Shown: in pieces, positions 23,701 through 36,006 of the stretch
Numbering within the stretch: position 1 is the first letter of the stretch
Layout: every line of letters starts with the position of its first letter
The notes under the pieces: model-generated
Databases searched by the model: none
Seen by the model: only the letters and a program-made list of their open reading frames with translations
What the model was told of the DNA's origin: nothing
Made by a program: the position numbers and the translations under genes
Assembly: GCA_907164885.2 (NCBI GenBank)
Contig: OU015493.1
Location: forward strand, 62,073,668 to 62,137,667
Direction: 5' to 3'
Length of the DNA: 64,000 bases
Origin: Dolomedes plantarius
Taxonomy: Eukaryota > Arthropoda > Arachnida > Araneae > Dolomedidae

Positions 23701-26612
23701 CTCTTTCATACTGACTGTGTTCAATATGTAATCGCTAAATTTTAATCCCATAAGCGGCAACTAATTTTAAGTTTATTGTTGCACGCTCGGATGGCAACTC
23801 AACTGCTATTTTATTTTGGTAGTGGAGTTCCTGGACCTGCTGGTTTTAACTCCTGTCAGCAAGATATTTTGTTATCAATGTATAAATGCTCAGTAAAAAT
23901 TTAGTAGTAGAGAAGTTAGTTATAGTATTAGGTTAAAGGTCTTTAAAGGTAAGTTAATATTTAAGTCCTTCAAGAGATCAAGGAAAAGTAAATAAGTTAA
24001 TGATAATGAAACAATTTAGTTACTAGTAATAGGTAAAATTAATATTAATAAGTTAAGTAATTAAGTAATTAAGAAGGATAAAAATCCGGGAAGGGAGGTT
24101 ACTGGCCCACAGTAAACTAGATGTTAAGTTTAAGAAAAAAAAAGGCCCCATTCAGGGTCATACAATAATAATGTGATAATCGCAGAATTCCGCTGGGGGA
24201 AAAGTGAAAATATCAAGATAAGAGAATTTGGACTAAGCGACGCAGAGAGGTTGTTCTAAGTATAGGAATCTCGGTGTGAACTAGAGAGGCCGCGTTTTAA
24301 CTGTAATGAACTTATCATGTTGAATAAAAATGTGTTGTGATGACAAAACGACTGTTGTTTAAGGAAGTAAAGTGAAGTCCTGACATAGCGAAAGAGGATT
24401 TCACTAATAAACATGTATGGCCGAATAAGGTGACAAACTATTGAAATACCTAAAACTGTTTATAATTTTGTTGATTATATTGCCTAATTTATCTAATAAT
24501 ATATTTATCCTGTACTATTTTCCTTCACTTTGAAATGAAGCTGCTATTAAAGTATTCTCGTTCTTCGTTATTGATTTGTCTATCTTTCAAGCCTTTTCGG
24601 CAATGTTTGCTGCAAAAAAATTTAGAGACGTAGAATGTTTATGTTATCTAACATTTTCTGGAAACTTCGATCCTTCACTATTTATTGGTTCTTGAAGAAT
24701 TCAGTATTGCTTCAAATTGCGGGTTTGTTAAGCTAATTGAACTACAATTTCAATAAAATTATGTTATTCATAATTGAACAAGTAGAGTTAATTATTTCTT
24801 ATTATCTGAAAATGTAACTTCTATGCATTGAATAATGAATGATTTTGATAACATTACTTTTGGAGTAGATTATACCTCTTTCAAATGCATTTGAAAATTT
24901 TTCATTTCTCATTGGCTTCAAGGTATACGAACCCTATATCAACTTGCGTGCTGTTTCTCTGAAGATGGATTTTCTGCAATGTAAAAGAATCCTTTTTCAG
25001 TCGACAGATCATATAGAAATGAAGCCTATCATCTTTCGTCTGAATTTCCTGATATTATAATATAAGAAAATTTAATAAAAATTGTGATTAGTCCGTTTAA
25101 GAACAATTAGTTTAACGCGGTTATCTGTGGTTCAATTTTAACAAATTTTTCGTAATTTATTATTAATTTTTTTCACTTCAGATGTCTATATGGTGCTACT
25201 GGGTATCTATTTGCAATACTGAATTACAGTTGATGTTGAGTTTTAGCATTTTATGATCACATTTTTACTCATAACTTCGTATTTATGTTTTTCAACATAA
25301 TAAATTCGATTAAAACAAAATACGTTGTTACACTAATACTGTTTTTAATCTAACAGATTTGAGGTATAATATTTTTTCATCTAAATCAAACAGTTTTGAT
25401 ATGAAAAAGTCCAGAATGAAAATGAAAATTTCTGGTCTGTAGACTTCGTTTGTTTTATGTTTAATTCAATGATGTGGCATCGTTAATTTAATTTTTTTAT
25501 AAGTCCCCACATCTTACTCTTCATTACAATATCAAATTTTGTTCTAGCACATCGAATTTATTTGTTACTTAGCAGGCTGCATATGAAACCACGTGACCGG
25601 AAAGAAAATGCTGATAAACAGATGGCACTTTGATAGTTAAATTCTCAAACAATTTGCGCGGAAAACTGTTTGAATCGCACTCTTACTCTAATAAAATTAA
25701 TTTATTTTGTAAGAAAATTGATTATGTTAGATTTGTATTTGACAAAGACGAGCTTTTGTAAAGTGCTTCAATGCCAAATTTTTCCAAAGCATTTAATTAT
25801 TTTGTTATTTGTCTCTTTTAAGGTCGATAGCTGTAATGTTTGCATTGATAATTAAAAAGACGAGCAAGGTTTTCTCGTTTTATTTCGTAATCCGCTAAAA
25901 AATTTAATTCTCATTACTCTAGGTATAGGCAACTATGTTTTGCCATTGCGAAAATAAATTAACGAGTTTTTTCAGCTGAAGAGACACGAAATGGAAAATT
26001 CCAGACTTAATTTTTCTCAATGAATCCAAATTTTCAGCGACGGTCATTCTGAAGATGTCCTTTTAACAGCAAAGTATTTTTAGAGTAAAATTTTTGTGAT
26101 AATTAGTTTGAACTTACTGCTGCATGCTTTTTGGAAACTGAAAGTACTTCTTAAAGACAATTGCAATTCATTTACTTTAATTTTTATAGTTGATTTGTTA
26201 TTCTAATAATTTCTGTTTTCGATAGCAAAATACATTTGTAAACTAGACAATCTAAGATCACTTGGCTTTTGCGTAATTACTTCAGATTGAATTCCTTGGA
26301 TTTCATTTCTTAAATTTTCTTTCTTGTTTCCGCTTGCGCAATTTTTAAATGCCTCGATTTTGATCTCATTCATGAGAAGATTGAATCATAGGGCCAGTTG
26401 GTAAATGCAGAGATAAATACGTGCATATTGCGTAAGGAAGGAAGACGAGTGGATGAAGAACACTACTGATATATGTAAATTAATTTGGGAAAAAGGGGCA
26501 GTTGCTTTCTGTTGTTTTTATAGTAACATCGCCGTTGTAATTAACTCTATTTGGGGATTACGAATTCAGAATATTAACTGCTGTTTTTCATCACAAATAA
26601 ATTTTTATTTGA
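23701..26612. other. No gene recognised
   Basis: AT-rich. 23777-24386 starts TGTTGCACG and ends CCTGACA, is less AT-rich than its flanks and has AATAAA near the end, as an LTR would, but there is no partner or duplication. The rest shows only short chance ORFs. Confidence 0.4.
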
Positions 26613-27086
26613 CTGTTTTTGTTGTTAACCAGGAGTGATTTACTTGGTTTCTCTTATACCAAAAATAAAAGTCCGAATTAATAATAATCAGTTAACAGGA
26701 AAACAGTTTTTCGACTTACGGGAAATTTCTTAAAACCAGAAAACACCTATAATCAGACTTGAGTTTTGATAATTAATCATTAGGCGAACTTTCACATTTT
26801 AAATAATCATAAGACTCTGAGTGAAGATGTATATCGAACATAGAACAGATGTATATCTGTTTTTGTTGTTAACCAGGAGTGATTTACTTGGTTTCTCTTA
26901 TACCAAAAATAAAAGTCCGAATTAATAATAATCAGTTAACAGGAAAACAGTTTTTCGACTTACGGGAAATTTCTTAAAACCAGAAAACACCTATAATCAG
27001 ACTTGAGTTTTGATAATTAATCATTAGGCGAACTTTCACATTTTAAATAATCATAAGACTCTGAGTGAAGATGTATATCGAACTTA
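26613..27086. repeat. Tandem duplication, period 244 bp, two copies
   Basis: 26613-26842 repeats at 26857-27086, apparently without mismatch over at least 225 bp. The junction contains AGATGTATAT twice (in the copy end and just before copy 2), a possible microhomology. Confidence 0.95.
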
Positions 27087-27329
27087 GCTGAGTATTAAGT
27101 CAAGCAGCCGTGGTTGCATTTTTTACAAATCTTTTATTTTCAAATTTCGGCTGATGATTCCTATGCGAAACCGAAACTTCCCTTCTTTCATTCAGAAATA
27201 ACGATGAAGTATCTCTACATTCGGTTTTCCTTTACAAAACAAACAAACAACAAAAAAAGGAAAAAACTACTAATTCTGAAACATTTACATCACATTTAGA
27301 ATTCTTTCGCCTGTTATTCGAAATCTAAA

Positions 27330-28161
27330 TCGTCTGGCATAAACTTTAACAAGATCGGTATCCATAAATGTCCATATAAGAACCTGAAGTAACATTCATC
27401 GCATCCAAATTTCGAATACAAACTTGTAACTCGTCAAACTATCTACGAAGAGATCGAATATTCGAAGGATATTTGACGGCTTCTAAATTCAAAATTTTAC
27501 CATAAAGGAATTAATTATAACATTCTTGCTACCATACCTTTCCTTAAGAGCTGTTACACAATTCTCATAATTTTCGCTAGTAAGTTCTAAACCACATGCA
27601 ACGTTATACGCTAGTCCAGTTAAATATGATTTCATTTACGAAAATAGTTGTATATTACAAAGTCATTCGTTTTGATGAATCATGCTTTCAAAACTTTTCG
27701 AAAATTCAGTCCAACATTTTGGATCGTCCGAAAATTTTTCGATTGTCAATTTTGGAAGTTTCACCGATTTAGGAATGAATGTTGGGACACTACAGCTTTG
27801 ATTTTGAGAGGAACCTGGAACATCTGAATTTTGGTCTTATCTCTGTATATTAGTAACCCTTTTTCCTTCTAAAAATCTCTCGATTTGTTTGGATAATTTA
27901 TATATTTTTCGCTATATTCTTCGCTAGCAATGACCACTTTCACAATCGAATCGAGATCTATTAATGACTCAGTTTCTTTATCAAGACTTCAAATTATCAG
28001 TTTTTTCAATTAGAAGGTTATACTTTTCCTGCAATTCAACAATATTAACTTCAAAATCAAAATTTAAAATACTTTCGAATTTGTTTACCAATTTGATAGT
28101 TAAGTGTTCTCACAACAGAGCGCTTCTTTTTCAATATTTCCAAATGTTCGTGTTTGGACAT
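27330..28161 (-). pseudogene. BEL/Pao retrotransposon gag remnant (DUF1759 type)
   Basis: On the minus strand ATG at 28161 starts MSKHEHLEILKKKRSVVRTL, like BEL gag proteins that open with a basic helix. Around 27760-27690 the frame reads VKLPKLTIEKFSDDPKCWTE, then FSKSFESMIHQNE, and further on LTGLAYNVACGLELTSENYE, then VTALKERYG. LPK..I.KF..D...W..F...FES.IH.N and TG.A......L..T..NY......LKERYG are diagnostic of DUF1759 gag. Stops and frameshifts are numerous. No protease, reverse transcriptase or LTR was found; 27300 marks where similarity fades. Confidence 0.85.
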
Positions 28162-28454
28162 TTTAATCATTATAATTACTTAAACTATTCCTCATAATTA
28201 AAATAAGAATCTAAATACACCAAAACTGCAAATAAAATAAGCTCATACCTTAAAAATCCCCGAAAACGGAATTGCTTCGTTCATTGAAATTGGGCTTCTA
28301 TTTTCTTGAGGCAGATACAGATTACTCACAACTTTTCAAATTTCAGGGCCTTTTCCTGTTACTCTCCTGTTCTCCCTTTACTTCTGTGGAAATGTTTACC
28401 AAATTAAGCTTGGTTTGGAGCACTACGGTCAAATTTTGCTACACGAAGGCTATT

Positions 28455-28582
28455 TTGACTGGGATCTACTGCTTAAAGCCGATTCCGAACGGCTACAAAC
28501 GTCCATGCCAAGAGTGGGATTCAAACCCACAGACATTTGTATCGATTGCCAGTGCCCTAGCCACTCGGCCATATTCCGGCTT
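28455..28582 (-). repeat. tRNA-derived SINE, copy 1
   Basis: On the minus strand it starts GCCGGAATATGGCCGAGTGG, a pol III A box as in Ser/Leu tRNAs, and has the B box GGGTTTGAATCCCAC. A conserved tail, TTCGGAATCGGCTTTAAGC, follows the tRNA-like part. Copy 2 at 41617-41745 shares head and tail. It is not a functional tRNA because the 3' acceptor strand is replaced by the tail. Confidence 0.85.
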
Positions 28583-28771
28583 TTACCAAATTAGAATTTT
28601 CTGTTTACTCTTAGTTAATGGAATATTACTACCTGTATATATCGTTAAAATAAAAAAAAATAATATTCTTTTAAAAAAATTCATGCAATTTTTATATTGT
28701 CTAACAAAAAATTTCTACCGACTCCCCTTAAAATATAAATATTTTTTTATGTAATACCGTACAATTAATCA

Positions 28772-28893
28772 AAGACAAACCTCCAAACAATTAGCAACGA
28801 AATTTTTAACGCCTATGATCGGTTTATTTCCGTCTCGGCGCCATCTTTCCTTTTACTCTTCCGCTACCGGACTCTACGTGAACAGGCCCTTAT
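28772..28893 (-). repeat. PIF/Harbinger-like end, related to 19550
   Basis: Its reverse complement starts GGGCCTGTTCACGTAGAGTC and keeps GACGGAAATAAACC and ATTTCGTTGCTAAT in common with 19550-19650. TTA follows at the outer side. No partner end is visible nearby. Confidence 0.75.
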
Positions 28894-30070
28894 TAAATGC
28901 ATTTTGTAATCTAGTTAGGAATTTATTTTTCAATAGCAACATACAGTAATTTATTATTTATGTAAAACCACCACTAAATTTGTGGAAAATGTAACAATTT
29001 GCCCTCAGATTTCCTTCAAAAAAATCAGGCTTTAGTTTTTTTTTCAATCAAATCTAAAGTGAGATTAGTATCATTTAGGGGATTCACTACCCTTAAATCT
29101 TTAAAACATTCGATGTTTTGAAAAAAAATATATGTTAAAGCCCGATCATTTCTGAACAAAATAAAGCAAACCGCATGAAAATATTCCGCTTAGTTCCGGA
29201 GATATTGATATTCTAAATATTTAATTATTGATCAAGTTTATGGTAAGAAATATTTTAAACTCATTTTTCTCAAAATGTAATTTTGCATCATTCCGCAACT
29301 GATATCTAAAAAATGATGAAACATAATTCCATAAAATTTTTATCACTGCATAATAATGTTATTTTATTGCGTCTGAACTAGAATTATTGCAATCACTGCA
29401 CATTTTGTTATTTTTTTCAGGGGTAAATTAATGCAAAAATTTAAGGAAATTTTAAGTATATTTTGAACAGTTTTAAAAAAAATGAAAAAATATTTTAAGG
29501 GTGAATGTTTTATGATCAATTGTATTTTTAATTATTTATTTTAAATATAAAACAGGAATTATACATTTAAGTGTAGAATTAATTTCATAGTTTTGCGCGC
29601 AAGCCAGTATACAATAAAAATGCTTAATAAACAAGGTATATAAAAAAAGCATTTAAAAAAATTATTTAAAATTATTTTGAGAGTTGAAAATTTGTTTACT
29701 AAAATAAATATATAAATTTACCATATGTATAAAATTTGGAAAAATTGGGAGTAAATTGAAATATTTACAAAGAGTCAAAACGTATGAAAATATGCCTTCC
29801 TCGACTTAAAGAGTCGTGAGTCCCCTTAACAAAATCTCACTTAACATCAATTCCTGAGTTATATCGCTCACTCGCTTAATGTTGTTTCAAACTCCGGGTT
29901 CAGATGATCATTAATCACACTTTACCAAATAAATACTTCATTGTAATGAATAAATGATATCATGTCATTGTCTAGTGAGTACCTACACCACTGACAAAAA
30001 TTTCACTCATAATTTCAGCAGTAAAGATAAACAACCTCATATACCATTTATAGATGATGCAAACAATATT
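28894..30070. other. No gene recognised; very AT-rich
   Basis: Long A/T-rich stretch with poly-A and poly-T runs and no ORF of interest. Confidence 0.55.
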
Positions 30071-31020
30071 AACATTATCATGCCATAAATTTATGGATAT
30101 GAATATAAAACCAGAACTGATCATTAGTTGAAGAAGAAAATTCTTTCGTCAGTCAAGGGAAATGACTAATACTTTGTTTTTAGATGCAGGGCAAATCTTT
30201 CGCAATTCTCGTAAAATGATAGGAACAGGTGTCGATAGGAAATGAGATGTTTAAGCTCTAGAGACGACTCTTTCGGTTTCCGGCGTTGTTATGGCGGCCT
30301 TTGTAAACTCTCCCGTTGGCGTGGTGAACGATACTTCAGCCCTACAAATAAATTTAATTTATAAGTTTCGAAAGGATTAATCATCTTCGCATAACAATAT
30401 TATGCGCAAATGATTTCGGAAACATTCAATCTGACTTAAAAAATATCAGGAAGACTATCAGAAATCGTAACTTACTACAAGTGAGCCAAATACTTTTCGC
30501 CAAAGCTGGGCTAGTGAATGATTCGCTCACTATCTTAAATAAGGCTAAAGCTTTATAATTCACAAAATATCGTTTGAAGGATATAAAAATATAAATGAAG
30601 TACCAGTTGATGAAATGCTTCTAAACTAAAGACTACTGACCGAACAACATCGACAACAGTGCTGAGCGGAAGTCTCCAGTAGAAATGAGCTCATACAAAT
30701 GGAAAGAGGTTTTCCGAAAGAAACAGCGACTTCCAATTGGCTTAAAAACTGTATGACGTAATCAAAAGGGCAGACTCACAGAGTTATTATCAAATAAGGG
30801 CATCAACATGCGTGTTTTCTGAAAAGACTTAATTCTTTTGGGAAATGTGTGGCAACCGGATGTCGAAAGATCTGGAAGGTTCTAGACTGGATCGGTAGTG
30901 AAAGGAACAGATAACTATTTTTACAGAAAATGGTTTTTAAAACACGACGAGATGACGCAAGACGAGCATCAAATAGCTGTGGAAAGTTTTGATTAAGTAC
31001 TTGATAAGGGAAATAGCTAC
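30071..31020. repeat. Unclassified dispersed repeat, copy 1
   Basis: Colinear and same-strand similarity with 43316-44120. Shared landmarks are TTTATGGATATGAAT, the AATGATAGGA block, GACGACTCTTTCG, and ATGTCGAAA near the end. Copies differ by many substitutions and indels, so the family is old. No terminal repeats or coding similarity are evident. Confidence 0.8.
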
Positions 31021-31749
31021 AATTCAAAATTAGTGTTAAATTATTTAACCGGAAATGAACGTAAAATAATCAAAAGAAATTAGGACATACGTTTGGAAAG
31101 CATGAAGGTTCGAGTAAAAAGTGGGACCTCAAGCTTATAAAAAGATTACAAATGCTCATGCTACGAGAATTATGCGAGAGAATTAAAGAAACTCTCTCAT
31201 TTTGGTGACATTATGCATAATTTTTCTTTCGTTCTGAATTTCTAAGGATGCTCCAACGGTTTTAGAATTCTAAATACCGAGGTCATTATCAAGATTGTTT
31301 TGGATGGAATATGTGTTATTTATTTATGTATTTATTTATTTTAATTTTAAAGATTTCTGTATCATCGAATTTGATGAATATGTCTTCAGCACATAGGGAT
31401 TGTTTACGAGATAGATTCTCAGACATGATGTTTGCGGTCCTGATTTAATTGACAACAGTCGTTTTAGTGGCGCCAGACCATAATAAAGAACGGTCATGGG
31501 CTGTTAGAATCAGTATCGCCGCCATGTTACTCTGGAAGGATAAACAAAAATTACTCTATATCGAAGTCGTCCAAAGAGTTATAAAACGCGAATGGTAGAT
31601 AATCGGAAAAACGGATCTTCTTTGTCATAGTTCATGGTTATAACCAAATTTTGTTTAATCCTTTTTTAACCATGGTTCAGTGTTCATCATTACTAGTTTA
31701 ATCAAGGCTTTATAATCATAATTGTAGATCCCTTTTAAACCATAATTAA

Positions 31750-31887
31750 GGGCCTGTTCACATAGAATCTGTCAGTGTCAGCGAACATTTTTTTAACCGA
31801 TCATATACCAATCATTGACCCATTTAACCAATGAGCGCCAACGGAAGGTTTAACGCTGACTCTGACGGATTCTATGTGAGCAGGTCC
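31750..31887. mobile_element. Short MITE with GGGCCTGTTCACA ends
   Basis: Inverted ends GGGCCTGTTCACATAGAATC and reverse complement of GGACCTGCTCACATAGAATC enclose only about 138 bp. The flanks are TAA and TTA. It shares the end motif and an ACCAATCATTGACC stretch with the shell at 19550-23697, so it is probably a deletion derivative of the same family. Confidence 0.8.
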
Positions 31888-32673
31888 TTAGTGTTGACGC
31901 AAAATGGGATAATTTTAAATTTAATTGTTGCCATCTATCATAATATTGTAGTTAGAACAAAATTATTTTAGTTTTCGAAAATTGGCATTAATTCAGCAAT
32001 TTTACTGCCTGTGTCTAATAAAATAAAGAGATAAAATTATTTTCGTAAACTGGCAAATTATTGGAAAATTTGTCTAAAACACCTTGCGTTGAGCTCTGTT
32101 TTAGTCACTTCTTAAAATAACTAAGAAAGAATTAATTCCAGAATTTTGTATTGTGATTAATGCATACTGATCGAATAATTAATTACATCATTTGTAAAAT
32201 AATTAGCTAATATAATCATTAATAAACACGAATTAACATTAATAATTAATTAAAACGCCTATAGATCCCCGTATGTTGTCGAAATACCGTAACAGGCGTG
32301 AATTCTTTATTGATCTACGAATAGTTGGTGATCTAATAGGTTATAGTTGGACTAGTTTACGCTCTAAACTCAAATGAAATGTGAAAGGAGATATTTAAAA
32401 CGGTATTTTGAAACGTATCCCATGACAAATATTCTAATTGCTATACAATGAAATACATTTTATTAAGAACCTGCGCACACAGAAAAAAAATATTCAGAAT
32501 TTGAAAGTTCCATGTTTGCACACACATTTCCTGTGGGTTTAAAAGCAAATGCACCCAATTGTGTACCACCACACTCCAAAATCAGTTGAAAATCCATCTT
32601 GTGGATTGATGAGATTTTCCCATTTCCCTATACTTTGAAGCCGTAGCTTTCTGTGGATTAGATGGAAATAAGA

Positions 32674-33116
32674 TAATTGCAGGATAATAACAACTTTTTA
32701 TGTACCATGTTTTTAGATTTTCTGTTGAATCATATAAACTTGACAATTCTATGTATTAATAAATACTTTTTAAAAAATTTTTTGATGAATTATTCCATCA
32801 ACTTGAAAGAAAATGAAGTTAATTGGAAGTTAACTTGCGTTTGACTTTTCGTTCCCGTCCCGGCTGAGAGATGGCTGCACCCGTCTACAAAACAAAATTA
32901 ACTGAAAAGAAAAAAAATATGGTAAAAATCTGCTTAAAGATGGCTAAAAGTATTACAAAAATTCATTGTCATCGTGTTCTGAGCTATATTAAAAGTTTCA
33001 AATGTCTAGCTAGTCGGGAAGTTAGTTAAAAATCGATTGCAAGATTTGTACTGGACAAACACACAAACACGCACACAAACAAGAAAGCAAGTTAAGAAAA
33101 ACACAGTAAAAATGGC
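32674..33116 (+). repeat. Inverted-pair repeat, left copy
   Basis: Matches the reverse complement of 38165-38592 over about 400 bp. Shared pieces include AGTTAATTGGAAGTTAACTT, TCGTTCCCGTCCCGG, AGTCGGGAAGTTAGTTAAAA and CACACAAAC runs. No terminal inverted repeat is evident within a copy. Confidence 0.85.
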
Positions 33117-33452
33117 GCTCATCAACGAAACAGAGCATCTACTCGTTATGGTACAAGTAAGTAAATTTTTAATCTTTTGAACATTAAAATCTAAGCTTAA
33201 TCCTTCGTGTTAATCCAAATTATAAAGCATACTTCAACAGAATAGAAATAAATGTAAGCATTCGTAACGGAAGATTTAGTATATTTTGTAATTTGAAATC
33301 GTTGCGTAAGGATAAGTTGCAACTCTCGTTAACTATTGCATATGTAACATGTGGCTCATACATGAATTATGGCTGTATATGATTGAGCATGTTATGATAT
33401 TACGTGGCTCGTGGTAGCCTTGTGGTAACGCGCTGGCTTTCAATGCTGAGGG

Positions 33453-33661
33453 TGAAGCGAAATGAGAAAGAGGGCGCTATGTGCGCATCTCAGGTGTTTG
33501 AATTGGGCGAAAATATATTCCAGTTAGTAAGATTGATGTAATGATACGAGCTGAACCACCGTTTTGAAGGTTGGCGAAACCAACTAATGTTCGTCGTTGT
33601 AAATAGCAAATAAATGTTATGTGTTTGTGTAAAAGTGGCCTACTGCAATGATTCTTGCATA
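33453..33661. mobile_element. Probable 209-bp solo LTR with 5-bp target duplication
   Basis: The insert is flanked by GAGGG at 33448-33452 and 33662-33666. It begins TGAAGCG and has AAATAAATG near 33607 as a possible polyadenylation site. It ends TTGCATA rather than CA, so the class is inferred; the duplicated flank and interruption of the SINE are what the sequence shows. Confidence 0.55.
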
Positions 33662-33701
33662 GAGGGTGCTCGGAACGTATCTCGACACGCGCCAATAAAT
33701 A

Positions 33702-35113
33702 CACTCATGGACAAAAAAATTAGCGCACCAAGAAGGAGTCGTCAAAATGAAACGAAATTTTACATACGTAATGACTACTTTGATATAAGTAAATGATAAG
33801 AAAATCAAAGAAGAAGGATAATTTATTTCACAGAAAAAGGCAAAAGAACGGAGGAGTTAATACTCCGTTGGACCCCTCTAGCACAAATGCACGATGCGAT
33901 ACGATCGGGCATTGAGTCATACAAGTTCTCTATGATGTCTTGAGACATTTCGTTCCATATTTGCTGTAACCTTGCCTCTAGTTCGTTCAAACTCATGGGA
34001 TGCCCAACTCGTCGTCCCAAATGATCCCAGATATGCTCGATTGGAGACAAATCTGGGGATCGGGAAGGCCAAGGAAGGGTAGTAACAGTGCGGAGACAGT
34101 CTTCTGACACCCTTGCCGTATGAGGCCGAGCATTGTCTTGTTGAAAAATGGATCCTGGGAGCCGTTGCATGAGTGGCAACACATGTAGTTGCAGGATTTC
34201 ATGAACATATCTTTGGGCTGTCATGGTGCCACGGAAGAATACTAAGGGTAACCGTGTATTGTAGGCAATAACACCCCATACCATCACACCAGCTGTGGGA
34301 GCGATGTGTCGCTGTACAGCAGAGGCAGGATTGAAGCGTTCACCACGGGCTCTCCACACACGAACACGATTGTCATCACTGCCGAGATTGAATCTGGATT
34401 CGTCACTAAAGACGACCTGGTTCCATTCCGCTGCAGTCCAGTTTCCTCGTGCGCGGCAAAACTCCAAACGGAGGCGTCGATGTGTGGGCGTCAAGGGCAG
34501 CACACGTAATGGGCGCCGCGATACCAACTGTCCTTCAGCCAAGCGCCTTCGTATGGTTCGAGAAGACACAGAGGCCCCTAGTGAAGGTGCTACCTGTACC
34601 TGGATGGCGGCCGATGAAGCAGTTGGCTGTACGCGTGCATTTCTTACGATGTGGCGGTCTTCTCGACGACTGGTCTGTCGAGGGCGTCCTGAGCCTGGTC
34701 TTCGTGTACATGACATCTCTCGGGTCCACTGGTCCCAACACTACTTCACAACACAATCAGAGCAGCCTAATTGACGAGCTACTCGCCTAGCTGACCACCC
34801 AGCTTCCATCATCCCGACGATTCTCCCCCTCTCAAACTGCGACAACTGCTTATATTGTCTTCGAACACGGCGTAATGGCATGTCTATCTCAGCTCTTCCT
34901 TTGTAAATGATTCAGCACACTCATACAAGCTTTGGTTACCTGTTTTATACTCCACAGAGTACGATGTTCAACGCCCTCTACCGGCTAAACGTAATGCGCA
35001 ATCACGCTGTATTTCTAATCATTTGCATATCTCCCCGACATGTACCTTCATTGCAAGTTTCGTTACGATCCCGCAATTATTTCTTGGTGCTCTAATTTTT
35101 TTGTCCATGAGTG
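33702..35113 (-). mobile_element. Tc1-family transposon, copy B
   Basis: The 1412-bp element has the same inverted ends as copy A, flanked by TA at 33700-33701 and 35114-35115, and lies in the opposite orientation about 24 kb away. Similarity is very high throughout by eye. Confidence 0.95.
33823..34881 (-). pseudogene. Tc1 transposase, copy B, one stop and a late frameshift
   Basis: Starts at ATG 34881 and has the same domain order as copy A. Codon 47 is TAG (34743-34741) where copy A has Arg (AGG). The catalytic residues are intact: VVFSDESRFNLG, FQQDNARPHTARV and PDLSPIEHIWDHLG. A one-base loss in a G-run near 33875 (4 G against 5 in A) changes the last few residues and extends the frame to 33823. 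The stop positions of A and B differ, so each copy decayed on its own after insertion. Confidence 0.93.
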
Positions 35114-36006
35114 TATATCCGTGTCTTGGCCAGATATGGGCATTTTAAACCCGTAGACCGGAAAGTCCCTCAATGAGGTCAGAGAGGGTGGAAAAGGGTA
35201 TGATCCCCGCAGATGTCCCCCCGTGGAGGTGGTCGGATAAAATTGAAGAGGCAATTAGCTAAGACGGACTTCGAACCTTGTGGTGCTGTATAAATCGGAG
35301 CCGCACACTTCAGCCCGAAGCCTATATGGACCTGGTATGGAATTTCTGGACAGGAGGGCTTTAGAAACGACAGCAATATCATGATATTAGGATTTTCTTG
35401 TCGCAAATCTTGCATCTGTGTGTGTGTGTGTGTCTGTCTGTGTGTGCTTGCACGTGTGTAATGTGTAAACATTATGTATTAAAATTATTGTTACAATACA
35501 GAATAACCTCAATATAGAAAACTCTTGATTCAATGTAATTTTAATGAAGAAATCGATTTTAATGATTTATAAAAAAACAAACAAGAATACGATTTCTAAA
35601 AGTAATTTTTAACATCTACTTATATAACAGGAACACACAGCTTCTTAATATCTACTATAAAAATAAGTTTGACAAAATTTTTAGTGTGGATATAAATAAG
35701 CTGTGTGTTTCTGCTATGCATTTTCTACAAGTTTCATCAGTAGCTCATGAATAAACTCTGAGACCCCCCTCCAAAAAAAAAAAAAACCAACGCACCAAGA
35801 AGGGGTAATACAAACTGAACATAAATTGATATGCATACAGGTTTCGACGTAAAATGAAAAATTTTAAAGTTTAGCAACCAATGAATGAACATGTGTGCAG
35901 CTCATATAACCTGCAAAACTGGCAGGATATTAAAGAGGAGAAATTTTGTTTCCAGGTCATAAATTCTATCCGAATTTCATTCCGTGTACTCAGGTAGACA
36001 GTAACT

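Larger units (their letters stand above)
33411..35400 (+). repeat. tRNA-derived SINE split by a solo LTR and Tc1 copy B
   Basis: The head (33411-33452, GTGGTAGCCTTGTGGTAACG then CGCTGGCTTTCAATGCTGAG) resembles an A-box tRNA head and aligns with 51962-52010. It resumes at 33662 (TGCTCGGAACGTATCTCG) and again after Tc1 B at 35116 (ATATCCGTGTCTTGGCC, then GGGCATTTTAAACCCGTAGA). The body after 35116 aligns with 62960-63200. The 3' end is uncertain. Confidence 0.65.

Noticed and set aside
23777..24386. Solo LTR
   Set aside because: TG and CA ends and a polyadenylation-like motif are seen, but flanks do not match and there is no second copy in the window.
28455..28582. Functional tRNA-Ser or tRNA-Leu gene
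   Set aside because: A and B boxes are present, but no matching acceptor stem follows and a second copy at 41617 shares the non-tRNA tail, so it is a SINE.
33112..33162. Possible first exon: ATG GCG CTC ... followed by GTAAGT
   Set aside because: The codons before the donor-like site number only about 15, the region up to the ATG belongs to a dispersed inverted repeat, and no downstream exon could be recognised.
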